Shown piece after piece: positions 1 to 8,057 of a stretch of DNA of 64,000 bases. The notes under the pieces were generated by a model. That model ran no database searches. It saw nothing but the letters and a program-made list of their open reading frames with translations, and was not told where the DNA came from. The DNA is from Granulicella mallensis (lineage in GTDB: Bacteria; Acidobacteriota; Terriglobia; Terriglobales; Acidobacteriaceae). How positions within the stretch are numbered: position 1 is the first letter of the stretch; each line of letters begins with the position of its first letter. The position numbers and the translations under genes are program-made. The stretch is from positions 124,001-188,000 of the forward strand of contig NZ_JACHIO010000009.1 of assembly GCF_014203225.1 (NCBI RefSeq), read 5' to 3'.

Positions 1-1862
1 AAGGCGTGGTTCATGGAGGCCAGCAGCCGCTCAGTGGCGCGCATGTCTATATGTATGCCGCCAGCACAGCCGCTTACGGCGGTAACGGCATCGCACCGAC
101 TGCAGGTGCCACCGGCAATGCGTCGACCTCGCTGCTGACCGCCGCCACGGGAAATCCGGCGGATACGAATGGGAACTTCTACGTCACTACGGACACCTTT
201 GGCGACTTCGCTATCAATGGGGCGTTCGCCTGTACTTCCGGCCAGCAAGTCTACCTGTACTCGACCGGCGGCGATCCGCAGTTGGCCGGAACAGGCGTTG
301 CCGGCACGCCGAATCCCGCCGCCACGCTGCTGGCGGTGGTGGGCGACTGCGCCAGCTCGGCCTTTCCAGGGGTTACGTCCATATCGATGAATGAGGTCAC
401 CACGGTCGCTGCCGCGTATGCGCTGGCGGGTTTTGCCACCGATCCCCTGCACATCGGCGCTCCCAGCGCCGTAACGGGCCATGCACTCTCTGGGACCGGC
501 CTGGCCAATGCGTTCAATACCGCGCTGAATCTCGTGAACCAGACCAGCGGTGCTCCTAATCCGACCTTGCCCCTGAACAGCAACGCCGTCGTTCCCGTGA
601 CTACGATCAACACGGTGGCGAACATCCTGGCCTCCTGCGTCAACTCCAACGGTGTCAGCTCGTCGGGATGCAGCACGCTCTTCGCCAATACGACGTACGG
701 CACGGTGCCCGGAGACATAGCCACGGCGGCCATCAACATGGCACAGCACCCGGCAGCCAATCTCACCGCCCTGCTCAATCTCGCCACCAACGCCAGTCCC
801 TTCCAGCCCTTCCTCAGCGCTCCCAAGGACCTGTCCCTCGGGATCAACTACACCAGCGGCGGCGGACTGAACCACGCCTTTGGGATCGCAATCGACGGCG
901 CGGGCAACGCCTGGGTAACTGATTTGGCAGTTGACTCCGTGACCAAGATCTCCCCCGCCGGAGAGTTCCTCTCCGGAACCAACGGCTATACCGCCGGCGG
1001 ACTGGACAATCCCATAGGGATCGCAATCGACGGTACGGGCAATGCCTGGGTGATCAATGGATTAGGTGGTGCCGTAGTTGAACTCTCCAGCACCGGAGCA
1101 ATCCTCTCCGGGACAAACGGCTATACGGGCGGCGGACTGACATCGTCAAACGCAGCATCTTGGATCGCGATCGACAGCTCCGGCAACGCCTGGGTGACTA
1201 ATTTCCAGGGTTCGTCCGTGTATGAAATCTCCAGCGCCGGAACAATCCTCTCCGGGACCAACGGCTATAGGGGCGGTGGCCTGGAAACCACAGGCGGGAT
1301 CGCGATTGACGGCTCCGGCAATTCCTGGGTGGTAAATGAAGAGAGTGACTCCGTGACCAAGATCTCCAGCAGCGGGACAGTCCTCTCCGGGACAAATGGC
1401 TATACGGGTGGCAGCCTGAGAGTCCCAACGGGGATTGCGGTCGACAGCTCGGGCAACGCCTGGGTGGCGAATCAAGAGAGTGTCGCCGTGACCAAGTTCT
1501 CCAGCGCCGGGACAGTCCTCTCTGGGACAAATGGCTACACCGGCAGCTCCATAGATGAGGCAGCGGGAATCGCGATCGACGGTTCGGGCAATGCCTGGGT
1601 AGCGAATGCTGGAGGCTCCCTGATTGAACTCTCCAGCACCGGAACAATCCTCTCCGGAACCAACGGCTATACGGGCGGTGGCCTGAACGTCCCATTTGCG
1701 TTGGCGATCGACGGCTCGGGCAACGTCTGGGTGGGAACCGAACAAGGTAACCCCGTGACCGAGCTGATCGGCCTTGCTACCCCCGTGATTACTCCGATCG
1801 TTGCCGGTCTGCCCGCTATCCCAACAACGGACGGAACCAGCAACCTGGGCACACGCCCGTAG
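1..1862 (+). CDS. NHL-like repeat surface lipoprotein, 5' end missing
   Basis: Open from the window edge in the frame beginning at base 3. The visible protein aligns from its first residues with the complete paralogue at 36759-38759, so only about 45 N-terminal residues (signal peptide and lipobox) are outside the window. The first ~280 residues form a secreted domain rich in Ala, Thr and Asn. From about residue 285 come some seven repeats of about 40 residues, each built on a core like GIAIDGSGNAWV followed by a Ser/Thr-rich strand and LSGTNGYTGGGL. This is the pattern of NHL/YncE-type beta-propeller blades. No catalytic motif is visible, so a binding or structural role outside the cell is an inference. 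The valine in front of HGGQQP is not a start codon of choice, because the open frame continues upstream. Confidence 0.8.
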   Translation, partial: GVVHGGQQPLSGAHVYMYAASTAAYGGNGIAPTAGATGNASTSLLTAATGNPADTNGNFYVTTDTFGDFAINGAFACTSGQQVYLYSTGGDPQLAGTGVAGTPNPAATLLAVVGDCASSAFPGVTSISMNEVTTVAAAYALAGFATDPLHIGAPSAVTGHALSGTGLANAFNTALNLVNQTSGAPNPTLPLNSNAVVPVTTINTVANILASCVNSNGVSSSGCSTLFANTTYGTVPGDIATAAINMAQHPAANLTALLNLATNASPFQPFLSAPKDLSLGINYTSGGGLNHAFGIAIDGAGNAWVTDLAVDSVTKISPAGEFLSGTNGYTAGGLDNPIGIAIDGTGNAWVINGLGGAVVELSSTGAILSGTNGYTGGGLTSSNAASWIAIDSSGNAWVTNFQGSSVYEISSAGTILSGTNGYRGGGLETTGGIAIDGSGNSWVVNEESDSVTKISSSGTVLSGTNGYTGGSLRVPTGIAVDSSGNAWVANQESVAVTKFSSAGTVLSGTNGYTGSSIDEAAGIAIDGSGNAWVANAGGSLIELSSTGTILSGTNGYTGGGLNVPFALAIDGSGNVWVGTEQGNPVTELIGLATPVITPIVAGLPAIPTTDGTSNLGTRP

Positions 1863-1871
1863 CTTCTTCGT

Positions 1872-2070
1872 GGTGAGTCATTCGTTCGTTAAAGAACCAG
1901 CGCTACCCCATAGCGCGAAGCGCAAACCGTGACGCTTTAGCGTCGCGGACGGAGGGAGCCGTAGCCTTTAGGCTACGGCTCCCTCCGTCTCCCTGATGCT
2001 GAAGCATCAGGGAACACGCTTCGCGCTGTGCTGAACAGACCATCCTTCTCTAACGAATGAATGACTCACC
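1872..2070. repeat. Nested palindromic MITE/REPIN-like element
   Basis: A 199-bp element bounded by 25-bp inverted ends (1872-1896 and 2046-2070, 23 of 25 matching). Inside lies a second inverted pair of 11 bp (1912-1922 and 2018-2028) enclosing three hairpins: a 5-bp stem with TTTA loop (1931-1944), a perfect 19-bp stem with TTTA loop (1948-1989), and a 10-bp stem with a 2-base loop (1991-2012). It carries no open frame. It sits between the stop of the NHL gene and the 3' end of the convergent ligase gene, so it may also stop transcription. The TTTA loop is shared with the REP repeats around the transposase gene at 6568, which suggests a non-autonomous relative, but the ends differ. Confidence 0.75.
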
Positions 2071-2118
2071 GCTCCAGGCATGGGCTGGAAAAGCGTCGCA
2101 CAGCGCTCCTCGATCTCC

Positions 2119-3222
2119 CTACAACCCAGCCTTCGTCTCAGCCGCCATGTAATCCACCACCGCCTTCAAATCCCCGGTCTCTCGAAACACACGCAACTGC
2201 CGGTCAGCCCCCGAACCCTGCTCCAGCATCGTGCGAATGTAGCCGATCGCATCCCGGCACTGGAGCTCATCCAGCACATCGTCAATGAACGCGAGATACT
2301 CCAGAATCAACTCCTTCTCAGGAACCTCCTGCTCTTTGCCGAAGTCGATAAGCTTCCCCGCAAGCCCGTAACGCACCGCACGAAACTTGTTCTCCATCAG
2401 CAGCGCACGCGAGTACTGGCGAAAGTCCAGATTGCGCTCATGAAGCTGCCAAAGCTTTGCCGCCGTCGCCTGGATCAGCGCGGCAATCGCAATCGTCTCT
2501 TCGGCACGCAGAGGGATATCGCACACCCGCACCTCGACCGTATTGAAGTACGGATGGGGACGCACGTCCCACCAGATCTTCTTGGCATCGTCGATGCAGT
2601 TGGTCTTGATCAGCAGGTTCACATAGTTCTCGAACTCCGAGTAGCTATTGAACGTATCCGGAAGGTTGGTGCGCGGAAAGTTCTCGAAGACCTTCGCGCG
2701 ATAGCTCTTATAGCCGGTCTCCATCCCCAGCCAGAAGGGCGAGTTTGTCGAGAGCGCCAGGATGTGCGGCAGAAAATACCGCAGCGAGTTCATGATGCGG
2801 ATCGCCGCCTCGCGGTCTTCGATCCCCACATGCACATGCAGTCCGAAGATCAGGTTCGACCGTGCCACCAGCTGCAGATCTTCCACAACCTTGGCATAGC
2901 GCGGGTCGGGATAGATCTCCTGCGAGCGCCAGTCGGCAAAGGGATGTGTCGCCCCGGCCACCAGCACCAGCCCATGCTCCTCCGCAAGACGAATCATGTT
3001 GCGGCGAAGGTCGTAGATGTCCTCCCGCGCCTCGCCGATATTACGGCAGATGCGCGTTCCGACCTCGATGACTGACTGATGCATCTCGGCCTTCACGCGC
3101 TCTTCAAGCCGCAGCTTCCCCTGCGCCAGCATCTCCGTTGCAATATGCGAACGAAGATCGCGGGTCACCGGATCGATCGTCTGATACTCTTCTTCGATTC
3201 CCAGCGTGAAGGTCGGTCGCAT
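2119..3222 (-). CDS. ybdK: Carboxylate-amine ligase, YbdK/GCS2 family
   Basis: A 367-residue protein, close to the 372 residues of E. coli YbdK. The family condenses a carboxylate (glutamate in weak assays of YbdK) with an amine using ATP, with a glutamine-synthetase-like fold. Visible marks are the N-terminal strand with GIEEEY (residues 8-13), the GLHVHVG metal/ATP-binding stretch (127-133) and LSTNSPFWLG (157-166), all typical of the glutamate-cysteine ligase type 2 family. It is the last gene of a leftward cluster with an ATP-grasp ligase and an esterase; only a small secreted-protein gene lies between. The true substrate cannot be read from sequence. A role in glutathione synthesis is unlikely to be the main one, because no gshB-like gene is adjacent. 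Start chosen at the ATG that gives the usual family N-terminus. Confidence 0.88.
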   Translation of the reverse strand: MRPTFTLGIEEEYQTIDPVTRDLRSHIATEMLAQGKLRLEERVKAEMHQSVIEVGTRICRNIGEAREDIYDLRRNMIRLAEEHGLVLVAGATHPFADWRSQEIYPDPRYAKVVEDLQLVARSNLIFGLHVHVGIEDREAAIRIMNSLRYFLPHILALSTNSPFWLGMETGYKSYRAKVFENFPRTNLPDTFNSYSEFENYVNLLIKTNCIDDAKKIWWDVRPHPYFNTVEVRVCDIPLRAEETIAIAALIQATAAKLWQLHERNLDFRQYSRALLMENKFRAVRYGLAGKLIDFGKEQEVPEKELILEYLAFIDDVLDELQCRDAIGYIRTMLEQGSGADRQLRVFRETGDLKAVVDYMAAETKAGL

Positions 3223-3241
3223 GATTCAACCTCTGGCGAAA

Positions 3242-3622
3242 CTAGATATTGCTCACAAGTCGAACACTGAGCTTACCGCCGTTTTTGGCCAGCGTCACGG
3301 TCACCTGGGACTCACTGAAGCCCGGCGACAAAAACTGCAGGTAATGAACTCTCGTGTTCTGCTCCGAGGAGATCGAAAATCGTCCCTGTTCATCCGTTTT
3401 AGACATCATCATGCAGCTCTTGAAACCGCGCGTGCACTCCGCGACGATCACATCGCTCATCGCCTGCCTGGCCCCACCTGCGTCCTCGGAGTAAACGGAC
3501 CCGCTCAGGTTCTCGGCCCGCTGCTGCGTGTCGACCGTCTTGGTCTGACCGAAACAGGAAGCGCTCATCGCGAGCAGGCAAGCAGTCCATAGTCCCGGCA
3601 TCCACATCGTGCGTATCGTCAT
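3242..3622 (-). CDS. Small secreted carboxypeptidase-regulatory-like protein
   Basis: 126 residues. The N-terminus has a hydrophobic signal peptide (about residues 1-25, cleavage likely after CFGQ), followed by a single beta-rich domain with LSGSVYSED and DEQGRFSISS, which resembles a carboxypeptidase-regulatory or transthyretin-like fold. This reading of the fold is an inference. The start ATG overlaps the stop of the upstream ATP-grasp gene as ATGA, a classic coupled-translation arrangement, so it belongs to the same transcript. A longer in-frame reading extends 64 residues upstream, but that extension is low-complexity, lies inside the neighbouring gene and lacks a signal peptide, so it was discarded. 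Function unknown. Confidence 0.7.
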   Translation of the reverse strand: MTIRTMWMPGLWTACLLAMSASCFGQTKTVDTQQRAENLSGSVYSEDAGGARQAMSDVIVAECTRGFKSCMMMSKTDEQGRFSISSEQNTRVHYLQFLSPGFSESQVTVTLAKNGGKLSVRLVSNI

Positions 3623-4653
3623 TGATTTCCCTTCGTTACGGCCTTTTTCGCGGCCATTTTCTTCGCTGGAACCTTCTTCGCAGCACTCTTCTTTGCCGGA
3701 GCCTTCTTCGCGGGCCCAGCGCCCAGGAAGCTCGACCAGCGCAGATCCTTCATCGGCTCCCCGGCCAGCCTCGCCTTCTTGATCGCGAGCTTCGCGACAT
3801 GGTCCACGATCCACTCGAAGCTCTCTTCTCCCACCGCATGCCGGTCGGCATCGGGCGCGGGATTCATGAAGTCGATGGCGTACGGGACACCATTCTCCAC
3901 CGCAAACTCAACGGTATTCAGATCATAGCCAAGCGCGCGGCAAAGCTTCAACGCATCCTTCTTGACCCGCGCCAGCAGGGCCTTCGGGTACTCCGGCGGA
4001 TCGAGCACATATCGTTGCGCATGCTCCCTGCGCGGATCGTACGTCATGATCCGCACATCCTCCTGCCCAACGACGTAGCAGCGAAAGTACTCCTGGAACC
4101 TAACCTCTGCCTGCAGAGTCATGCAGAGATCGCGTGTCTGGTCATAGGCATGGAAGAACTCATCGCGATTGTGGACATGGTAGACATCGCGCCAGCCGCC
4201 GCCGTCGTGCGGCTTCAGGAACGCCGGAAACTTTACATACTCAAAGATCGCGTCCCAGTCGAGCGGGTACTGCAGGTTGCGCATGGAGCGCTGGTTGGTG
4301 TCCGGCGGATAGTTCTTGTGCGGCAACAGCACCGTGCGAGGCACGGCAACACCAAGCTTCTCCGCCAGCGCGTAGTTGAAGAACTTATCGTCAGCCGACC
4401 ACCAGAACGGATTGTTGATCACCTCCGTCCCCGTCAACGCTGCATTCTTCAGGTACGAGCGATAAAAGGGAATATCGTGCGATATTCGGTCGACGATGAC
4501 GGCATAAGGACTGCGCTTAGCCATCTCAATCCCCCCGATCTCGACAAATTCCGCCCGAATGCTGTCAATCTCCATCGAGTTGATGCGCTCGACCAGAGCT
4601 CCCGGAAAGGTGTTTTCCATCCCAAACAACACGCCGATCTTCTTCACTGCCAT
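3619..4653 (-). CDS. ATP-grasp ligase with lysine-rich C-terminal tail
   Basis: 344 residues. The ATP-grasp fold is supported by a basic/glycine-rich loop LKPHDGGGWRD (about residues 146-156), QEDVRIM (about 197-203) and the metal-ligand region VEFAVENG...IDFMNP (248-265). Enzymes of this superfamily join a carboxylate to an amine or thiol through an acyl-phosphate. The last ~30 residues are AKK/PAKK repeats like a histone H1 tail, a nucleic-acid or polyanion binding feature rarely seen on a metabolic ligase. The start at 4653 is preceded by GGGGGAT at a suitable distance; an earlier in-frame start at 4716 would overlap the esterase gene by 31 bases. It lies between the esterase and the small secreted protein, so the cluster probably makes or modifies a peptide-like metabolite. 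Substrate unknown. Confidence 0.78.
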   Translation of the reverse strand: MAVKKIGVLFGMENTFPGALVERINSMEIDSIRAEFVEIGGIEMAKRSPYAVIVDRISHDIPFYRSYLKNAALTGTEVINNPFWWSADDKFFNYALAEKLGVAVPRTVLLPHKNYPPDTNQRSMRNLQYPLDWDAIFEYVKFPAFLKPHDGGGWRDVYHVHNRDEFFHAYDQTRDLCMTLQAEVRFQEYFRCYVVGQEDVRIMTYDPRREHAQRYVLDPPEYPKALLARVKKDALKLCRALGYDLNTVEFAVENGVPYAIDFMNPAPDADRHAVGEESFEWIVDHVAKLAIKKARLAGEPMKDLRWSSFLGAGPAKKAPAKKSAAKKVPAKKMAAKKAVTKGNQ

Positions 4654-4685
4654 AGCCGCAATCCCCCAGAACCGGTTGTCTTCGT

Positions 4686-5396
4686 TTACAGATAAACCTG
4701 CATCATCCTCTGCCACCAGGGCCAGTCGTGCTCAGCATTATCGCCCCACACATCGAGTCGCACCGGAATATTCTTCGCCCTCAACTCCGTGGCAAGCCTT
4801 TCGTTGTCGTTCCAGCAATGGTCGTGAACACCGGTCGCCAGAACATACGTGTTATGCCGCATCCGATCCAGATAGCCCGCGTCATGCAGGTTCGGCAGAT
4901 AATCCAGCGGCAGATTGAAGTAGCAGTCCTCGTCGTAGTAGCCACGCAGAAAGCCCTTCATATCGAACGCGCCACTCATCGAAAGCAGCCCGGAGAACAG
5001 ATGCGGATGCCGAAACGCAATATTGGCCGCATGATAGCCGCCGAGGCTGCAACCCAGCGATACCAGATGAGGCTGATGATTGCGTTGCCGCACGAACGGC
5101 ACAACCCCTTTCAGGATGTACTCCTCATACTGCATATGACGTGCAATTCTCCATCGTGGAGGTACGTCGCGGTTGTACCAGCTCTCGGCATCGACCGAGT
5201 CCACGCAAAAGAGCTGCAGCTTCCCGGCCTCGATCTTGTCCTGCACAGACGCGACCATCGCACGATCTTCAAACTCATAGAAACGCCCGCACGAGGTCGG
5301 GAACACAATCGCCGGCAGACCGTCATGCCCGAACACGAGCATCTCCATCTCACGGTCTAACTCACCCGAGTACCCCTTGTAATATTCCCGTTTCAT
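4686..5396 (-). CDS. Alpha/beta-hydrolase esterase (EsterD/COG4947-like)
   Basis: 236 residues, no signal peptide, so probably cytoplasmic. The nucleophile elbow is GCSLGG with Ser117; the likely catalytic His is in AEHDWPWW (about His223), with an acidic residue near Asp191 or Asp219. It is the promoter-proximal gene of the leftward cluster with the ATP-grasp and YbdK-type ligases; 32 bases separate its stop from the chosen ligase start. A hydrolase beside two amide-forming ligases could release or trim the product or act on an ester intermediate. This is inferred from the neighbourhood. The gene is divergent from another esterase at 5454; the 57-bp gap must hold both promoters. Confidence 0.8.
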   Translation of the reverse strand: MKREYYKGYSGELDREMEMLVFGHDGLPAIVFPTSCGRFYEFEDRAMVASVQDKIEAGKLQLFCVDSVDAESWYNRDVPPRWRIARHMQYEEYILKGVVPFVRQRNHQPHLVSLGCSLGGYHAANIAFRHPHLFSGLLSMSGAFDMKGFLRGYYDEDCYFNLPLDYLPNLHDAGYLDRMRHNTYVLATGVHDHCWNDNERLATELRAKNIPVRLDVWGDNAEHDWPWWQRMMQVYL

Positions 5397-5453
5397 GAGC
5401 AGGCCCTCTGATACTCTGAGGCCTTACTTCTACACGAAGGTTGTGTTTTAGAT

Positions 5454-6347
5454 TTGAACGATTCACTCATTGCTGTCTCTCCCGACTTCATGCCTCTCCC
5501 GGCGGACGACTTCGGCCTGCGTTTTGAAGGCGCCTCTACAAGCTCCGACGGTGCCCTGCCCTACGACCTTGACAGCAATCCCCGCTATCGCGTGCTCCGC
5601 GGATTTCACTCGCGCTTTCTGCCCGATGACAGGGATATCTCAATCTATCTCCCGGAAGCGTATCGCACTGAGACCCGGAGACGCTTTCCTGTCTTTTATT
5701 TACACGACGGCCAGAATCTCTTCGATGGCCGCACCTCTTACGCTGCCAACCGCACCTGGCGCGCCCACACCACCGCCGACTGGCTCACCCGCCAGGGCCT
5801 CATCGAACCGGTCATCCTGGTCGGCATCGCCAACACCGGTGCTCGCCGCATCGCCGAGTACACTCCGACGCGGGATGCCAGGCTCGGAGGCGGCGAAGGC
5901 ACGCTCTACGGCCGGCTTCTGGTCGAGGACCTGAAACCCCTGATCGACCGCCGGTTCCGCACATTGCCCGACGCGGCCAATACGGCCCTCGGAGGCTCAT
6001 CGCTGGGCGGCCTCATCACGCTGGTACTCGGCATGAAGTATCCGGAGGTCTTTGGGAAGCTCGCTGTACTCTCGCCGAGCGTCTGGTGGGACAACCGGAG
6101 CCTGCTGGCGCTGATGAACCCATCCCAGCCCAAGCAGCACCTTCGTATCTGGCTCGATATGGGCACAGCCGAAGGGCTGCGGCACCTGCGCGACACTGAC
6201 CTGTTGCACCGGCGACTGGTGCTGCGCGGCTGGCGTGATGGCATCGACCTCAAATACCTGCGCGTTCCCGGCGGAGTACACGACGAGGAAGCCTGGGCAG
6301 CGCGCTTCGACCAGGTGCTAAAGTTCCTTTTCCCTGCGGTAAAGTAG
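5454..6347 (+). CDS. Esterase of the EsterD/Fes type, TTG start
   Basis: 297 residues, alpha/beta-hydrolase of the putative-esterase family (PF00756 type). Visible are FPVFYLHDGQNLF (oxyanion-hole strand, about residues 78-90), the nucleophile elbow GGSSLGG with Ser183, a conserved SPSVWW segment after it, and a C-terminal GGVHDEEAW with the candidate catalytic His. Such enzymes hydrolyse acyl esters or iron-siderophore esters; the substrate is not readable. No signal peptide is seen. The TTG start is preferred because an AAGG-type ribosome binding site lies 13 bases upstream and the next in-frame ATG (5490) has none. Divergent from the ligase cluster, with which it may share regulation. Confidence 0.8.
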   Translation: MNDSLIAVSPDFMPLPADDFGLRFEGASTSSDGALPYDLDSNPRYRVLRGFHSRFLPDDRDISIYLPEAYRTETRRRFPVFYLHDGQNLFDGRTSYAANRTWRAHTTADWLTRQGLIEPVILVGIANTGARRIAEYTPTRDARLGGGEGTLYGRLLVEDLKPLIDRRFRTLPDAANTALGGSSLGGLITLVLGMKYPEVFGKLAVLSPSVWWDNRSLLALMNPSQPKQHLRIWLDMGTAEGLRHLRDTDLLHRRLVLRGWRDGIDLKYLRVPGGVHDEEAWAARFDQVLKFLFPAVK

Positions 6348-6421
6348 GTCTGTTCTTGCCTTTCTTGCTGTCATTTCCGGTGGAAATCTGTTTTTCTTTC
6401 TGTCGTTCCCTTAGAGAACCT

Positions 6422-6475
6422 GCTTCTGTCTTTGCTGTTGCTTCTGTCTTTGCTGTTGCTTCTGTCTTTGCTGTT
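6422..6475. repeat. Three tandem copies of an 18-bp repeat
   Basis: GCTTCTGTCTTTGCTGTT occurs three times head to tail without a mismatch, directly before the left REP repeat of the transposase unit. It is pyrimidine-rich on the top strand, and fragments of the same words recur at 27470-27500. It has no spacers, so it is not a CRISPR. Confidence 0.85.
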
Positions 6476-6480
6476 GCTTT

Positions 6481-6559
6481 TGCTTCTGAGATAGGCCCGG
6501 GCTTTAGCCCGGGCATTACGGGATAAACACGAATGGGGCTTTAGCCCCTGGGACAAGCC
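6481..6559. repeat. Left REP copy of the RAYT unit
   Basis: A 79-bp segment matching the reverse complement of 7020-7098 with about one mismatch. It contains two palindromes with TTTA loops: CCCGGGC/GCCCGGG (about 6496-6513) and GGGGC/GCCCC (about 6535-6548). The inner edge ends nine bases before the start codon of the transposase gene. Confidence 0.88.
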
Positions 6560-6567
6560 CTCCTGCG

Positions 6568-7002
6568 ATGCGCCTAAAACCTCAAACCTATGCCCTGACT
6601 GCCGTTGCCCATCAACGACGACATATCTTCCAACGAACCACGATCGCTGAACTTCTCATCACCACCCTATTTCGGTACCGTGACACCTGCAAATTCCTGC
6701 TTCACGGCTTTGTCGTGATGCCCGACCACATTCATGTCCTGCTTACACCCGCCTCCGACCAAACCATCGAACGTTGCGCACAACTCATCAAAGGCGGCTT
6801 TTCTTTTGCCGTGCGGAAGGAGTTTGCTGGGGAGATATGGCAAGAGGGTTATCACGCACATCGCGTAATCGATGCCGAAGATCTTCGTAATCAACTCCTC
6901 TACATCGTGAATAACCCGATTGAGGAGCGCTACATTGGTTATCCGCACATTCATACGGCAGAGGATTATGCCGGACGTCTTGATGCTCCACCCGAAATTT
7001 AG
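6568..7002 (+). CDS. REP-associated tyrosine transposase (RAYT, Y1 HUH family)
   Basis: 144 residues, the usual size of the IS200/IS605-like Y1 transposase domain. The HUH metal-binding motif is HIHVLL (His54, His56) after VMPDH, and the catalytic tyrosine is most likely Tyr112 in QLLYIVNNP; WQEGYHAHRV between them is also characteristic. RAYTs are single-copy domesticated transposases that bind and nick REP hairpins in single-stranded DNA. Here the gene is framed by an inverted pair of 79-bp REP repeats, the expected arrangement. All catalytic residues appear present, so it could be active. No ribosome binding site stands out because the REP sequence lies right upstream of the ATG. Confidence 0.9.
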   Translation: MRLKPQTYALTAVAHQRRHIFQRTTIAELLITTLFRYRDTCKFLLHGFVVMPDHIHVLLTPASDQTIERCAQLIKGGFSFAVRKEFAGEIWQEGYHAHRVIDAEDLRNQLLYIVNNPIEERYIGYPHIHTAEDYAGRLDAPPEI

Positions 7003-7019
7003 CCGCTATCATCCGCGAA

Positions 7020-7098
7020 GGCCTGTCCCAGGGGCTAAAGCCCCATTCGTGTTTATCCCGTAATGCCCGGGCTAAAGCCCGGGCCTATCTCAGAAGCA
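7020..7098. repeat. Right REP copy of the RAYT unit
   Basis: Inverted partner of the repeat at 6481-6559, with the same two TTTA-loop palindromes in reverse order. Together they enclose the transposase gene as a 618-bp unit. The following ~240 bp up to rpsP hold no gene; they contain the leader of the ribosomal cluster, with no riboswitch that I can recognise. Confidence 0.88.
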
Positions 7099-7336
7099 AC
7101 AGCAAAAACAAGAGGAAAAACGAAAAAACGGTGCATTCAGCCGAACACTTCACCAAGCATCGGCATTTTCCAAGACACCTTTGTATACTCGCTGTGCTTT
7201 TCCATTGCGGATTTACCTGAAATCCGAGATACTTAGGTGTTCGGACTTACACGTCCGCCGGCTGTGTCGATCGAAATCCACGGCTTCAGCGGCCAGCCCT
7301 GAACGACATTCGAGTTTTTTGAGAGGATCTACCCCT

Positions 7337-7678
7337 GTGTTGATGATTCGTTTGGCGCGCGTTGGCGCCCGCAAGCAGCCCCACTATCGCGTTGTTGTTA
7401 TCGAGAAGGACCGCGCACGCAACGGTCGCTCCATCGAAGTGGTTGGCACCTACAATCCCCGCACCAACCCGGCAAGCGTCGATCTCAAGAGTGATCGCAT
7501 CGCTTATTGGACCAGCAAGGGCGCTCAATTCTCCGAGACCGTCGGCAAGCTCGTAGCTAAGTACAAGCCTGCCACCGAGTCGGCCGCCGATGCGTCCAAG
7601 CCTCTCACCCCTGCCGTTGCGCCGACTGCTGCTGCGGTTGAACCGGTCGCCGAAACCGAGCCAATTGCTGCTGCCTAG
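7337..7678 (+). CDS. rpsP: 30S ribosomal protein S16
   Basis: 113 residues. The N-terminal MIRLARVGARKQPHYRVVV is diagnostic for S16, followed by RNGRSIEVVGTYNPRT. S16 binds 16S rRNA early in assembly of the small subunit. After about residue 80 the protein ends in an Ala/Pro/Glu-rich tail (AAAVEPVAETEPIAAA) that is not part of the core fold and is common in this phylum. Three near-adjacent starts are possible (GTG 7337, TTG 7340, ATG 7343); GTG is preferred because GAGAGGA lies nine bases upstream of it. First gene of the translation cluster khpA-rimM-trmD. Confidence 0.97.
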   Translation: MLMIRLARVGARKQPHYRVVVIEKDRARNGRSIEVVGTYNPRTNPASVDLKSDRIAYWTSKGAQFSETVGKLVAKYKPATESAADASKPLTPAVAPTAAAVEPVAETEPIAAA

Positions 7679-7727
7679 CAATTGGTGCGATATTTGTCGC
7701 ACACGTCGACTTCCCAGAGGTGACTGA

Positions 7728-8036
7728 GTGACCGAAAAATCAGATCCCAATCCGAACAATAGCGCTATCTCAAACATGCAGACCCTGATGCTCGAGATAG
7801 CACGAGCGCTGGTAGATGATGCCGCAGCGGTTCACGTTGACGCGTCCGATGCCGAGGGCTCCACGGTGCTTCGCCTCCGTGTGGCCCCCAACGACATCGG
7901 CAAAGTAATCGGGAAGCAGGGCCGGACAGCCCGTTGCCTGCGAACGATTCTTGGTGCCGCCAGCATGAAGCACCGGCATCGCTTTTCGCTCGATATCATT
8001 GAAGCGGAAGGCGTTAAGACCGCCCATGTCGAGTAA
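7728..8036 (+). CDS. khpA: KH-domain RNA-binding protein KhpA
   Basis: 102 residues with a single type II KH domain; the nucleic-acid loop reads GKVIGKQGRTA (around residues 54-64). In other bacteria KhpA binds RNA, often as a dimer with KhpB/Jag, and affects cell-wall growth and division. The GTG start is supported by CAGAGG just upstream and fits the spacing to rpsP; an internal ATG would cut only a disordered leader. The rpsP-khpA-rimM-trmD order is widely conserved and supports the call. Confidence 0.92.
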   Translation: MTEKSDPNPNNSAISNMQTLMLEIARALVDDAAAVHVDASDAEGSTVLRLRVAPNDIGKVIGKQGRTARCLRTILGAASMKHRHRFSLDIIEAEGVKTAHVE

Positions 8037-8057
8037 TCCTCAGGTTCTGTAGGAGCA

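Noticed and set aside
2080-3075. 331-codon frame opposite the YbdK gene
   Set aside because: Antisense shadow with no recognisable domain; the ligase on the other strand is clear.
3622-4695. 357-codon frame opposite the ATP-grasp gene
   Set aside because: Antisense shadow; Arg/Leu/His-rich composition typical of such frames.
6422-6475. Candidate CRISPR
   Set aside because: The 18-bp units are directly adjacent without spacers, so it is a simple tandem repeat.
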